This document shows, piece by piece, positions 50,407 through 59,515 of a stretch of 64,000 nucleotides of DNA. Positions within the stretch are counted from its first letter, which is position 1, and every line of letters starts with the position of its first letter. The DNA comes from Ciceribacter thiooxidans (GTDB lineage Bacteria; Pseudomonadota; Alphaproteobacteria; Rhizobiales; Rhizobiaceae), in NCBI RefSeq assembly GCF_014126615.1, contig NZ_CP059896.1:630501-694500 (forward strand), read 5' to 3'. The notes below the pieces were generated by a model. It saw only the letters and a list, made by a program, of their open reading frames with translations, was not told the origin of the DNA and ran no database searches. The position numbers and the translations under genes are program-made.

Positions 50407-52392
50407 TTAGCCAAGCCGGGCTTCGGCGGCGGCAACCACGGCCTCGGCGGTGATGCCGAAGTGCTTGTAGAGCTCCTTGTACGGGCCGGAGGCGCCGAAG
50501 GAGGACATGCCGATGAAGACGCCGTCCGAGCCGATGATGCTGTCCCAGCCCTGGCGGATGCCGGCTTCGACGCCGATCTTCACCGGCGCATTGCCGATGA
50601 TCGCCTCACGGTAGGCATCCGGCTGTTCGGCGAAGAGTTCGAAGCAGGGGACCGAAACGACGCGGGCGGGAATCCCCTTGCCGGTGAGCTCGGCCTGTGC
50701 CTTCAGCGCGATCTCGACTTCCGAGCCGGAAGCGAAGATCGAGACCTTCGCGTCGCTTGCCGAGACGAGTTCGTAGGCGCCGCTGGCGCAGAGGTTCTTC
50801 TCTTCATATTCCGTGCGTGCTGCGACGAGGTTCTGGCGCGTCAGCGCGAGACCCGACGGACGGTGCTTCTGCTCGAGAGCGATCTGCCAGCATTCGGCCG
50901 TTTCGGTGGCATCCGCCGGGCGGAACATCAACAGGTTCGGAATGGCACGGAGCGCCGCCATGTGCTCGACCGGCTGATGAGTCGGGCCGTCTTCGCCGAG
51001 GCCGATCGAGTCATGGGTCAGCACATGGATGACCCGGATGCCCATGAGGGCGGCAAGCCGGATCGACGGACGGCAATAGTCCGAGAAGATCAGGAAGCCG
51101 CCGGAATAGGGGATCAGGCCGCCGTGAAGCGCGATGCCGTTCATGGCGGCGGCCATGCCGTGCTCTCGGATGCCGTAGTGGATGTAGCGGCCGGAGAAGT
51201 CGGTCGGGGTGATCGACTTCGTCTGGCTGGTCTTGGTGTTGTTCGAGCCGGTCAGGTCGGCGGAGCCGCCGAGCGTTTCGGAAAGCACGCCGTTGATGAC
51301 TTCGAGCGCATCCTCCGAGGCCTTGCGGGTTGCGACCGTCGGCTTCGTTTCGGCGAGCTTCTTCTTGTAGGTGTCGATCGTGGCGTCGAAATTGCCCGGC
51401 AGATCGCCGGCGAAGCGGCGCGTGAACTCTGCCCGCTTGTCGGCGTCTGCCGCCGCGAGGCGTTCTTCCCAGTCCTTGCGCGCCTTGGTGGAGCGCAGGC
51501 CGGCGAGGCGCCAGGCGTCGAGCACGTCGGCGGGGATGGTAAAGGCTTCCTCGCTCCAGCCGAGTGCCTTGCGGGTCGCGGCGATTTCGTCGGCGCCGAG
51601 CGGCGAGCCGTGGACCTTGTGGGTGCCGGCCTTGTTCGGTGCGCCGAAGCCGATCACGGTCTTGCAGGCGATCATCGTCGGCTTGTCGGACTTGCGCGCC
51701 TCTTCGATTGCGGCGGCGATCGCTTCCGGATCATGGCCGTCGACCGAAAGCGTGTTCCAGCCCGAGGCGCGGAAACGGGCATGCTGGTCGGTCGAGTCGG
51801 CAAGCGAGACCGCGCCGTCGATCGAGATGCCGTTGTCGTCCCACAGAACGATGAGCTTGTTGAGCTTCAGGTGGCCGGCAAGCGTGATCGCTTCCTGGCT
51901 GATACCTTCCATGAGGCAGCCGTCGCCGGCGATCACATAGGTGTAGTGATCCATCAGCTCGGCGCCGAACTCGTTGGTGAGCTTCTTTTCGGCAATCGCC
52001 ATGCCGACGGCGTTGGCAATCCCCTGGCCGAGCGGCCCGGTGGTCGTCTCGATGCCGGAGGCGTGGCCGTATTCGGGGTGGCCTGCGGTCTTTGCGCCCA
52101 GCTGGCGGAACTGCTTGATGTCCTCGATCGTCATGTCCTCGTAGCCGGTGAGATAAAGGAGGCTGTAGAGGAGCATGGAGCCGTGACCGGCGGAAAGCAC
52201 GAAGCGGTCGCGGTCGGCCCAGAGCGGGTTCTTGGGATCGAACTTCAGGAAACGGGTGAAAAGGACGGTCGCGACGTCGGCGGTTCCCATAGGCATGCCG
52301 GGATGGCCGGAATTGGCCTTTTCAACGGCATCCATGGCAAGAAAACGGATCGCGTTGGCCATCCGGTTGTGTTTTTCGGGAGAAATCATCAT
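50407..52392 (-). CDS. tkt: transketolase
   Basis: Thiamine-diphosphate enzyme of the pentose phosphate pathway, 661 residues, transferring two-carbon ketol units. Signatures are [20 protein letters not shown] near the N-terminus, the ThDP motif [20 protein letters not shown] ending KLIVLWDDN, and the central [19 protein letters not shown]. The C-terminal domain is present and complete. The start is the first of two tandem ATGs at 52392, with GGAAAA upstream. It is followed by gap, and the pair joins pgk and fba in a central-carbon cluster. Confidence 0.97.
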   Translation of the reverse strand: MMISPEKHNRMANAIRFLAMDAVEKANSGHPGMPMGTADVATVLFTRFLKFDPKNPLWADRDRFVLSAGHGSMLLYSLLYLTGYEDMTIEDIKQFRQLGAKTAGHPEYGHASGIETTTGPLGQGIANAVGMAIAEKKLTNEFGAELMDHYTYVIAGDGCLMEGISQEAITLAGHLKLNKLIVLWDDNGISIDGAVSLADSTDQHARFRASGWNTLSVDGHDPEAIAAAIEEARKSDKPTMIACKTVIGFGAPNKAGTHKVHGSPLGADEIAATRKALGWSEEAFTIPADVLDAWRLAGLRSTKARKDWEERLAAADADKRAEFTRRFAGDLPGNFDATIDTYKKKLAETKPTVATRKASEDALEVINGVLSETLGGSADLTGSNNTKTSQTKSITPTDFSGRYIHYGIREHGMAAAMNGIALHGGLIPYSGGFLIFSDYCRPSIRLAALMGIRVIHVLTHDSIGLGEDGPTHQPVEHMAALRAIPNLLMFRPADATETAECWQIALEQKHRPSGLALTRQNLVAARTEYEEKNLCASGAYELVSASDAKVSIFASGSEVEIALKAQAELTGKGIPARVVSVPCFELFAEQPDAYREAIIGNAPVKIGVEAGIRQGWDSIIGSDGVFIGMSSFGASGPYKELYKHFGITAEAVVAAAEARLG

Positions 52393-52698
52393 TTTTCCGC
52401 TTGTTCCGAGTCACTGGGGATGTCCGCACCGCGGCGGACCGCCTGAAGGCGGCTGATCCATAGCAGGTGAGGCGCGCGAGTCAACAAATCCGCTGGGTTT
52501 GCGGTTCCGATCCGCCAAGATTTCGCCTCGCCGGAACGCCGTAACGGGCGTGTTCGGTCGTCGTCCACAGGATAGGCAAATCCGTGCCTCTCCGGTTTTA
52601 TTGACGGGTGGCAATACAAGCGAATACTGTCGGGGAAACAGGATGGCGGGCTTCGGTGTCCGATTCGGTGACTTTTTTCGGAAGGCCGGGACAAGACA
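52393..52698. other. 306-nt intergenic region between tkt and DUF4164
   Basis: Divergent promoter region. No gene or hairpin of note is seen. The clearest element is a possible rightward sigma-70 promoter at 52600-52628. The leftward tkt promoter was not identified with confidence. Confidence 0.5.
52600..52628 (+). promoter_or_regulatory. possible sigma-70 promoter of DUF4164-zapA
   Basis: TTGACG at 52600-52605 is followed after 15-17 nt by an AT-rich GAATACTG segment. It lies about 70 nt before the DUF4164 start. The -10 element is weak against the rhizobial CTATAT consensus. Confidence 0.4.
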
Positions 52699-52971
52699 AT
52701 GTCGACGGACAATACGGTTGAGGCGGCGCTCGGCGCCCTGCGACAGGCGATTTCGGGCCTGGAGAACGCCGTCGACATGCGTTTCGAGGCCCAGCGGGAG
52801 AATGCCGAGGTCGAAAGCGAGGTCAAGCGCGTCCATGCCGACCGCGCACGGCTCGCTCAGGAGCTTGACCAGTCGGAATTTCGCGCCAACCGGCTCGAGG
52901 AAGTCAATCGCGAGGTCTCGCGGCGGCTGGTGACGGCGATGGAAACGATACGGGCGGTACTCGACCGCTGA
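52699..52971 (+). CDS. DUF4164 coiled-coil protein
   Basis: Coiled-coil protein of 90 residues, DUF4164 family, conserved just upstream of zapA in Rhizobiales. The core is VKRVHADRARLAQELDQSEF followed by RANRLEEVNREVSRRLVTAM. Function is unknown; its position suggests a role near the division protein ZapA. The zapA ATG lies 37 nt downstream on the same strand. Confidence 0.88.
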   Translation: MSTDNTVEAALGALRQAISGLENAVDMRFEAQRENAEVESEVKRVHADRARLAQELDQSEFRANRLEEVNREVSRRLVTAMETIRAVLDR

Positions 52972-53008
52972 CGGCGGCGGCTGCGTAGTCCCGAATGCGG
53001 AAGGGCAT

Positions 53009-53395
53009 ATGGCACAGGTAACGGTGACGATCGACGGGAAAGCCTACCGCATGGCCTGCGAGGAGGGCCAGGAGCCGCATCTCTTCGAGCTTGCGACCCG
53101 GTTCGACAACTACGTCTCGCACCTGAAATCGCAGTTCGGCGAGATCGGCGATCTGCGGATCACCGTCATGGCCGGCATCATGGTGATGGACGAGCTTTCG
53201 GAAATGAACCGCAGGATCGCCGAGACGGAGCGCGAACTCGCGAGCCTGCGCGAAGGCCGCGACACGGCAGCGGCCGGAAGCCAGCGCAAGGAAGAACTGC
53301 TCGCCACGACCATCGTCGAGCTTGCCGAGCGGCTGAACGCGATTACGCGAAAGCTCACGGCCCGCCCTGCGGGCACCGCTGCGCAGGAAAGCTGA
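53009..53395 (+). CDS. zapA: cell division protein ZapA
   Basis: FtsZ-ring-associated protein of 128 residues. The N-terminal domain VTVTIDGKAYRMACEEGQEP, LFELATRFDNYVSHLKSQFG and LRITVMAGIMVMDELSEMN are family-typical; a C-terminal coiled coil follows with an Ala-rich tail. It stabilises FtsZ protofilament bundles at midcell. It is directly followed by the 6S RNA gene, a conserved order in many Proteobacteria. Confidence 0.94.
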   Translation: MAQVTVTIDGKAYRMACEEGQEPHLFELATRFDNYVSHLKSQFGEIGDLRITVMAGIMVMDELSEMNRRIAETERELASLREGRDTAAAGSQRKEELLATTIVELAERLNAITRKLTARPAGTAAQES

Positions 53396-53454
53396 TCTTT
53401 GGATCTTTTTGACGGCCCGACCTCTGGCGCGGCGGGGCGTTTGGTCCTATATCA

Positions 53455-53592
53455 GGGATCGCGGTCTGCGCCTCACGACAGGAAACCACAATCCCTGGGG
53501 CCATACTCGATCCAGAGGGAGCTGTCCCTGGCCAGGCCCGTGGGCTTGGACACACGGCGCCCACCTACTTTTGTAGGCGCCCAGGATCGTAA
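53455..53592 (+). ncRNA. ssrS: 6S RNA
   Basis: Regulatory RNA that binds sigma-70 RNA polymerase. Position right after zapA is the conserved location. The ends pair (TGCGCCT at 53467-53473 with AGGCGCC at 53575-53581, plus flanking GATC pairs), a large internal bubble follows, and an upper stem CCTGG..CCA/TGGCCAGG encloses the apical region, as in 6S. A CTATAT -10 hexamer at 53447-53452 fits a rhizobial promoter just upstream of the proposed 5' end. The exact ends are estimated. The fau gene, which often follows 6S, is displaced to 55835. Confidence 0.78.
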
Positions 53593-53631
53593 AAACTCCA
53601 TCGGTTGCCGTGGATCGCACTTTCTTCTTCT

Positions 53632-53760
53632 TCACATCGACGGCCGTTGCGCGAGGGCGAGCATCGCCCCGAAGGCGATCATCATGCTGCCGCTCACGCG
53701 GTTCACCCAGCCGAAAGACGACTCCCCCCTCGCGAAGCGGCCAGCACCCCGGAGAGTGCC
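53632..53760 (-). pseudogene. remnant of a LysE-family exporter (C-terminus)
   Basis: On the minus strand, the last 40 codons before a stop at 53632 read FGWVNRVSGSMMIAFGAMLA and end in a basic/polar tail. This is the typical end of LysE/RhtB amino-acid exporters (a WxNRxSG motif, then the last transmembrane helix). No upstream part of such a gene is present: the frame runs into the start of the PaiB-like gene. It is best read as a truncated remnant left after a rearrangement. Confidence 0.5.
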
Positions 53761-53761
53761 C

Positions 53762-54400
53762 ATGTACCAGCCACCCCATTTTCGCGAGGATCGTCGCGAG
53801 GTCCAGCATGCCCTTATCCGGAACCATCCTCTCGGGCTGCTGATTTCGTCCGGCGAAGGCGGGCTTCTCGCCAATCCGATCCCCTTCCGGCTGGTGAACT
53901 CGGATCTGGGGATGGGAACGCTTCAGGCGCATATGGCGAGAGCCAATCCGCAATGGCGGGCGCTTGCCGCCGGTGCGGAGGTTCTCGTCGTCTTCCAGGG
54001 CGCCGATCACTACGTGACCCCGTCCTGGTACGAGACGAAGCGCGAGACCGGCAAGGTCGTGCCCACCTGGAACTATGCCATCGTCCAGGTGCGGGGGACG
54101 GTCCGGGTGATCGAGGACAGCCAGTGGCTCCGTGCGCTGGTGGGCCGGCTGACCGACGGCCACGAGAGCAGGCGCATGATCCCATGGGCTGTCGACGATG
54201 CGCCCGACGACTTCATCACCGCGCAGCTCAAGGGCATTGTCGGTATCGAGGTGCAGATCACCGCCATCGAAGGCAAGTGGAAGGTCAGCCAGAACCGCAA
54301 CGAGGCCGACCGCCGCGGCGTTGCCGAAGGTCTCGACGCGGAGGCAAGTGACACGGCCGGGGCGATGGCCGCCATGGTGCGCGAACGGGGCGGCCTCTGA
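53762..54400 (+). CDS. PaiB-like FMN-binding protein
   Basis: Protein of 212 residues of the PaiB/FMN-binding negative transcriptional regulator family (split-barrel flavin fold). Family blocks are MYQPPHFREDR, ALIRNHPLGLLISSGEGGL, PQWRALAAGAEVLVVFQGAD, YVTPSWYETKRETGKVVPTW and NYAIVQVRGTVRVIED. In Bacillus, PaiB represses sporulation and protease genes; here a flavin- or heme-linked enzyme role is equally possible. GGAGAG sits seven bases before the ATG at 53762. It converges on cfa with 4 nt between stops. Confidence 0.92.
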   Translation: MYQPPHFREDRREVQHALIRNHPLGLLISSGEGGLLANPIPFRLVNSDLGMGTLQAHMARANPQWRALAAGAEVLVVFQGADHYVTPSWYETKRETGKVVPTWNYAIVQVRGTVRVIEDSQWLRALVGRLTDGHESRRMIPWAVDDAPDDFITAQLKGIVGIEVQITAIEGKWKVSQNRNEADRRGVAEGLDAEASDTAGAMAAMVRERGGL

Positions 54401-54404
54401 GCGC

Positions 54405-55649
54405 TCACACCTGAAGGTGTAACTGCTTCTCGCGCTCGACGTAGCTGCGCTGCAGATCGGTGACGTAATCACGGACGATCGGGACCGCGTCGCGGGTCCG
54501 CGACAGTTGCAGGTGGAAGACCATCTGGCTGCCGGCGCGGAACATCATCTCGCAGCTGATCAGATAGAATTCCCACATGCGGGCGAAGCGCTCGTCATAC
54601 ATGGCGACGACCTTGTCGCGGTTCGCCTCGAAGCGCCGGCACCAGTGGGCGAGCGTGGTCGCGTAATGCACGCGCAGCACCTCGATGTCGGTCACCCACA
54701 GGCTGTTCCGCTCGGTGACCGCGACCACTTCCGACAGGGCCGGGGAATAGCCGCCGGGAAAGATGTACTTGCGAAGCCACGGGCTCGTCGTGCCGGGCGG
54801 GCTCATGTGGCCGATCGAATGGATGAGGGCGACGCCGTCGTCCGGCATCAGCGCGTTCAGCTTCTTGAAGAACTCGTCGTAGTGCTGGACGCCGACATGC
54901 TCGAACATGCCGACCGAGACGATCCGGTCGAACTTTTCCTCCACGTCGCGGTAATCCTTCAGTTCGAAGCGGACGCGGCCCGCAAGGCCGGCATCGGCCG
55001 CCCGCTTCGTCGCGAGCGCATGTTGCTCCTTCGACAGCGTCACGCCGACGACCGAGACGTCTTCCAATTGCGCAAGATAGAGTGCGAGATCGCCCCAGCC
55101 GCAGCCGATATCGAGCACCTTCATGCCGGGCTTCAGGTCGAGCTTGGCCGCGAGCAGCCTCAGCTTGTTGCGCTGCGCCTGTTCCAGCGTCTCTTCCGGG
55201 TCGCGGAAGTAGGCACAGGAATAGAGCATGTTCTCGTCGAGGAAGAGCTTGTAGAGATCGTTGCCGAGATCGTAATGGTGGGCGACGTTCTGCTGGGCCT
55301 GCCCTTTGCGGTTCGACTGCTCACGCTTGCGGAACCGCATCCGCACCGCGCGGATCGCCTTCTGGATCGGATAGGAGCCGAGCGACAGCCGGTTGATCGA
55401 AAACAGCATCAGGAAGTCACGCAGGCTCGAGCCTTCCTCGAACCGCATGGTGCCGTCCATATAAGCTTCGCCGGCGACGAGCTCCGCCTTGAAGACGAGA
55501 CTGCGGTAGAGCTTCGGATCGGTAAGCCGCATCGTCACCTGCGGCCCCTCCTGCAATCCGCCGAAGACATGCCGCTTGCCGTCGGCGTCGATGACCGTCA
55601 GCCGGCCCTTCTTGATGAATGACTTCAGCATATGGGAAAGCAGGAACAT
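54405..55649 (-). CDS. cfa: cyclopropane-fatty-acyl-phospholipid synthase
   Basis: SAM-dependent methylene transferase adding a cyclopropane to unsaturated phospholipid acyl chains; 414 residues, membrane-associated. The N-terminal lipid-binding region (about 1-110) is followed by the methyltransferase domain with VLDIGCGWGDLALYLA, MFEHVGVQHYDEFF, and the conserved HYATTLAHWCRRFEANRDKV. HHYDLGNDLYKLFLDENMLY is also characteristic. A GAGGT site precedes the ATG at 55649. It is monocistronic; the divergent neighbour is fau. Confidence 0.95.
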   Translation of the reverse strand: MFLLSHMLKSFIKKGRLTVIDADGKRHVFGGLQEGPQVTMRLTDPKLYRSLVFKAELVAGEAYMDGTMRFEEGSSLRDFLMLFSINRLSLGSYPIQKAIRAVRMRFRKREQSNRKGQAQQNVAHHYDLGNDLYKLFLDENMLYSCAYFRDPEETLEQAQRNKLRLLAAKLDLKPGMKVLDIGCGWGDLALYLAQLEDVSVVGVTLSKEQHALATKRAADAGLAGRVRFELKDYRDVEEKFDRIVSVGMFEHVGVQHYDEFFKKLNALMPDDGVALIHSIGHMSPPGTTSPWLRKYIFPGGYSPALSEVVAVTERNSLWVTDIEVLRVHYATTLAHWCRRFEANRDKVVAMYDERFARMWEFYLISCEMMFRAGSQMVFHLQLSRTRDAVPIVRDYVTDLQRSYVEREKQLHLQV

Positions 55650-55834
55650 ACAGACCTCGCGCGCTGACCGGAACGGTCTGCATGTTAGCGCATTCCTCAA
55701 CCGTTGCGAGCGGCAATTGTCGGTGTCGCCAACCGGACCGCGACGACTTGCAATGGCGCGCATAGCGGCTAATACGAAGTCTCGATGGCATAAGGTGCCG
55801 CGCGGATCGGTCGGCGGCGGCGCGGGGAGACGGA

Positions 55835-56410
55835 ATGACGGGGAATGCGGCGATGAAGGCGCAGCTGCGCAAGGAACGGCTCGAGCGGCGGGACGCGATC
55901 CCCGCCGATACGCGGATCGAATACAGCCTAGCGATCGCCGCCTTCGGAGAGGCGCTGGCGTTCGAGCCCGGAGCGGTCGTCGCCGGTTTCCTGCCGATCC
56001 GCTCGGAAGCGGACATCCGCCCGCTGATGGCGCGGCTGCGCGAGCGCGGTGCGCGCCTCTGCCTGCCGGTGGTGCTCGACCGCGAGACGATCGTCTTCCG
56101 CGAACTCCTGCCCGGCACCGAACTCGTCTCGACCGGCTTCGGCACCCGCGGGCCGGGGCCGGAGGCGGTGGAGCTCGATCCGGACATCCTGCTGGTGCCG
56201 CTCGCCGCCTTCGACGGCCGCGGCCACCGCATCGGCTATGGCGCCGGCCATTACGACCGGGCGATCGCGCGATTGCGGCAAAAAGGGCTTAATCCCCGGC
56301 TGATCGGCATTGCATTCGCCTGCCAGGAAGTGGCACATGTCCCCTTTGAACCGCACGATGTCGGGCTGGAAGCCGTGGTGACGGAAGACGGCATGCGGAC
56401 TTTTGGATGA
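55835..56410 (+). CDS. fau: 5-formyltetrahydrofolate cyclo-ligase
   Basis: Converts 5-formyl-THF to 5,10-methenyl-THF with ATP; 191 residues. The signature VPLAAFDGRGHRIGYGAGHY with DR following is intact, and KAQLRKERLERRDAI is typical at the N-terminus. In many Proteobacteria it follows zapA and 6S RNA; here a PaiB-like gene and cfa lie between. ymdB starts 18 nt after its stop, so the two are co-transcribed. Confidence 0.95.
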   Translation: MTGNAAMKAQLRKERLERRDAIPADTRIEYSLAIAAFGEALAFEPGAVVAGFLPIRSEADIRPLMARLRERGARLCLPVVLDRETIVFRELLPGTELVSTGFGTRGPGPEAVELDPDILLVPLAAFDGRGHRIGYGAGHYDRAIARLRQKGLNPRLIGIAFACQEVAHVPFEPHDVGLEAVVTEDGMRTFG

Positions 56411-56428
56411 TGATGACTGGATACGCGA

Positions 56429-57253
56429 ATGCGCTTGCTTTTTCTCGGTGACATGGTCGGCAAGACGGGACGGACGGCGGTCTGGGAGCGGCTTCCCGGC
56501 CTGATCTCCGACCTGAAGCTCGACTTCGTCATCGTCAACGGCGAGAACGCCGCCGGCGGCTTCGGCATCACCGAGGATATCTACCTCGAAACCATCAATG
56601 CCGGTGCCGATGTCGTCACCACCGGAAACCACGTGTGGGACCAGAAGGAGGCCGTCTCCTTCTGCGAGCGCCACGACCAGTTCCTGCGGCCGGCCAACTA
56701 TCCGGCGGGAACGCCCGGCAAGGGCTCCGGTGTTTTTTACGCCCGCAATGGCGCGCGCGTGCTCGTCGCCAACATCATGGGACGGGTCTTCATGCACCCG
56801 GAACTCGACGATCCCTTCACCTCGGCGGAGGCAATCCTGTCGGCCTGCCCGCTCAAGGAACAGGCCGACGCCATCGTCTTCGATTTCCACGCCGAGGCGA
56901 CCAGCGAGAAGCAGTGCTTCGGCCACTTCGTCGACGGTCGCGCGAGCTTCGTCGTCGGCACCCATACGCACGTGCCGACCGCCGATCACCAGATCCTCAA
57001 CGGCGGCACGGCCTATATGTCGGATGCCGGCATGTGCGGCGATTACGACTCCTCCCTCGGCATGGAGAAGGAAGAGCCGCTCAACCGCTTCATCTCGAAG
57101 ATGCCGAAGGGGCGCTTCGAAGCGGCCCACGGGCCGGCGACGATCTGCGGCGTCGGCGTCGAAATCTCCGACCGTACCGGCCTCGCCGAGAAGATCGCGC
57201 CGCTCAGGATCGGGCCGCGGCTCACCGAGACGATCCCGGATTTCTGGCGATAA
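56429..57253 (+). CDS. YmdB-family metallophosphoesterase (TIGR00282)
   Basis: Calcineurin-like phosphoesterase of 274 residues, TIGR00282/YmdB family, members of which hydrolyse cyclic nucleotides such as 2',3'-cNMPs. Metal-binding motifs are LFLGDMVGKTGR, VNGENAAGGFG, TGNHVWDQKE, VGTHTHVPTADHQIL and the terminal MSDAGMCGDYDSSLGM. It forms an operon with fau. The physiological substrate is not determinable from sequence. Confidence 0.93.
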   Translation: MRLLFLGDMVGKTGRTAVWERLPGLISDLKLDFVIVNGENAAGGFGITEDIYLETINAGADVVTTGNHVWDQKEAVSFCERHDQFLRPANYPAGTPGKGSGVFYARNGARVLVANIMGRVFMHPELDDPFTSAEAILSACPLKEQADAIVFDFHAEATSEKQCFGHFVDGRASFVVGTHTHVPTADHQILNGGTAYMSDAGMCGDYDSSLGMEKEEPLNRFISKMPKGRFEAAHGPATICGVGVEISDRTGLAEKIAPLRIGPRLTETIPDFWR

Positions 57254-57354
57254 GCCTGCGACGGCGGCTCTAACGCGAATGTGAGCCTCTCCGGCTTTAC
57301 CTCGCCGCCGTCCTGGCCCATCCTCTGCCATCGGATGGATGGTGCGGGGCCGGC

Positions 57355-58176
57355 ATGATGCTGCGACTTGCCATGGCGTTCATTTCCTTGATTCTTGCCG
57401 CGGGTGCCGCCGGTGCCCAGGAAGAGCGCCCGCCGGTCAGCGAATGCCAGCTCGTCGCCGATAATCTGCCGAAGGCGACCTTCGTGCGCTTCGATGCTTC
57501 TCCCTCCCTTCAGCTCGCCGCCGCCGAGCGCGAGGTGACGATCACCTATCTCGGCCATTCGACCTTCCTGATCGAAACGCCGGGCGGCATCTCGATTGCG
57601 ACGGATTACAACGGCTGGCTGCGTTCGCCGCGCGTGCCGGACGTGGTGACGATGAACAAGGCGCATTCGAGCCACTACACGCTCGCCCCGGACCCGGCGA
57701 TCGCCAATGTCCTGCACGGCTGGAGCGATACGCCCGGCGAGAAGGCGGTGCATCGCGTCGTGGTCGGCGACGCTTATATCCGCAACGTCACCACCGATAT
57801 CCGCAGCTTCGGCGGCTTCGAGGCGAACGGCAATTCGATCTTCATCTTCGAGGTCGCGGGGCTCTGCATCGGCCATCTCGGGCACCTGCACCACGAGCTG
57901 ACGGACGGGCACTTCGCCGAGATCGGGCGGCTCGACGTCGTCATGGTTCCCGTCGACGGCGGGCTGACCATGGGCGCCGACAGCATGAGCCGCACGGTCA
58001 AACGGCTGCGCTCGGCGCTGATCCTGCCGATGCACCGCCGCGGTCCGCCGATTTCCGATTTCCTCGCGATGTTCGACGCGGACTTCGACTGGAAGATTTC
58101 TGACAGCGCGACCGTTACGGTCTCCATTGCCACGCTGCCGCAAAAGCCGCTGATCCTCGTGCTGAGGGGCGTCTGA
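57355..58176 (+). CDS. exported MBL-fold metallo-hydrolase-like protein
   Basis: Exported protein of 273 residues with a metallo-beta-lactamase fold (UlaG-like). The signal peptide covers about 1-22 (FISLILAAGAAGAQ). ITYLGHSTFLIETPGG starts the fold, and GHLGHLHHELTD, VPVDGGLTMG and ILPMHRRGPP follow. The first zinc motif is unusual: where HxHxDH is expected the sequence is KAHSSH. The enzyme may be inactive or use one metal. ATG at 57355; it starts 101 nt after ymdB. Confidence 0.85.
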   Translation: MMLRLAMAFISLILAAGAAGAQEERPPVSECQLVADNLPKATFVRFDASPSLQLAAAEREVTITYLGHSTFLIETPGGISIATDYNGWLRSPRVPDVVTMNKAHSSHYTLAPDPAIANVLHGWSDTPGEKAVHRVVVGDAYIRNVTTDIRSFGGFEANGNSIFIFEVAGLCIGHLGHLHHELTDGHFAEIGRLDVVMVPVDGGLTMGADSMSRTVKRLRSALILPMHRRGPPISDFLAMFDADFDWKISDSATVTVSIATLPQKPLILVLRGV

Positions 58177-58183
58177 GATCCGC

Positions 58184-59515
58184 TTACCGGCGGGTGAGAC
58201 GGACTTCGCCCTCGACGGCGAGCCCGATCTTGCCGCGACCGAGCTGCAGGAGCCGGATCGGCAGGTGCTTCTCGTCGAGCCGTCGCCGCAGCAGCAGGAG
58301 GCGAGTCTCGAGGTTGTCCTTGTAGTCGGGCAGACGGAGGCTCGTATCGAGGCGGATTTCGCGATTGGTGAATTCCCGCCGACCACCCTCGAGATAATGG
58401 TGCAACATGTGCACCAGCAGCCGCCCCGCCACGCCCTTGATCACATAGTCGCCGTTGATGAAGACGCTGTCGTCGAATGGGTGATGGGCGACATCGACCC
58501 GGCTGCCGTCCGCCACCGGAACCGTATGCGCCGGAAGAGCGGCTTCCGGATCGAAGGACATGCGTTCGCAGAGCGCGAGCGAGACCGCCGCCTGCCGGGC
58601 AACGATCGCAAGGGCTGCCTCGTCCTCGCGGGTGAAGGCGAGGCGCCGATCGCTCTCGACGAAGAGGACGCCCTCGACGTGCCCCTGGACGAGGAGGGGT
58701 ACGGCGATCTGGCTCATCGCGTCGGCCATGCCCGGCAACACGATCTCCCGCGTCCGGTTCTCGTCCGGCGAGGAGTGTCGCACCGCCGATCCGAAGCGGC
58801 GGATGCGGCTCATGTCGCTCACCTTGACGGTCCTCCCGCTCGCCGCCGCCGATCCGATCAGCCCTTCGCCGAACGGCACCTCGGCGCCGATGCCCGAGGG
58901 TACATAGCCGGTGCTGCCGATCGCGGTGATCTGGGCCTTCTCGCCGTAGCTCTGGAAAAGCATTGCATGGCCGAAGCCGAGATGCGCGGAAATACCTTCG
59001 AGGAGTGCATCGACGACACCGCCGGCATCCGCCGCCGCGGCGACGGCCGCGACAATGTTCTCGGCGGCGAAGAGCCGGTCCGGCCGCGGGCGTCTGGGCG
59101 CATCGACCGCCTCGACCGGCGAGGGCACCGCTTCGATGGCGACGACACGGAACACGTCGACGCAGCGCAGCCGCATGACGTCGCTTAAGCCCACCTGTGC
59201 GCCGCCGGCGGCGACCTCCTGCGCGAGCCGGTCGAAGAGGGCGCCATCCTCCAGCGTATAGGCGAAGGCGAGCTGCAGCCGGAACTGCGCGCCCGTGAGA
59301 CCGTCGACCACGACGAGGGTCGCCTTCGGGTTGAGGCGGATATTGGCGGCGGTCTTGGCGAAGAACTGGTTGGAGAGCGCCACGTGTTCGTCGTCGACCA
59401 TCGACACGTGGGAGAGATAGGAGATGTTCGGCACGCCTTCGGCATCGGCGGTCGCGATGATCGAGGGAATGACGCCTTCGAAGCAGGCCTCGAGGTCGCG
59501 GAGCGTAATTGTCAT
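58184..59515 (-). CDS. PNPOx-like - GAF - C-terminal helix domain protein
   Basis: Three-part protein of 443 residues. An N-terminal flavin-binding split-barrel domain (about 1-130; IIATADAEGVPNISYLSHVS) is followed by a GAF domain (about 170-335; EVPFGEGLIGSAAASGRTVK, SQIAVPLLVQGHVEGVLFVE). The C-terminal part (about 360-443) contains FTNREIRLDTSLRLPDYKDN and ETRLLLLRRRLDEK, which looks like a winged helix. A redox- or ligand-sensing transcription factor is a reasonable guess. Its ATG overlaps the stop of the upstream PNPOx gene (ATGA). Confidence 0.8.
   Translation of the reverse strand: MTITLRDLEACFEGVIPSIIATADAEGVPNISYLSHVSMVDDEHVALSNQFFAKTAANIRLNPKATLVVVDGLTGAQFRLQLAFAYTLEDGALFDRLAQEVAAGGAQVGLSDVMRLRCVDVFRVVAIEAVPSPVEAVDAPRRPRPDRLFAAENIVAAVAAAADAGGVVDALLEGISAHLGFGHAMLFQSYGEKAQITAIGSTGYVPSGIGAEVPFGEGLIGSAAASGRTVKVSDMSRIRRFGSAVRHSSPDENRTREIVLPGMADAMSQIAVPLLVQGHVEGVLFVESDRRLAFTREDEAALAIVARQAAVSLALCERMSFDPEAALPAHTVPVADGSRVDVAHHPFDDSVFINGDYVIKGVAGRLLVHMLHHYLEGGRREFTNREIRLDTSLRLPDYKDNLETRLLLLRRRLDEKHLPIRLLQLGRGKIGLAVEGEVRLTRR

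Noticed and set aside
44736..52392. Calvin-Benson-Bassham operon
   Set aside because: tkt, gap, pgk and fba are grouped, but no RuBisCO, phosphoribulokinase or cbbR gene is present in the window.
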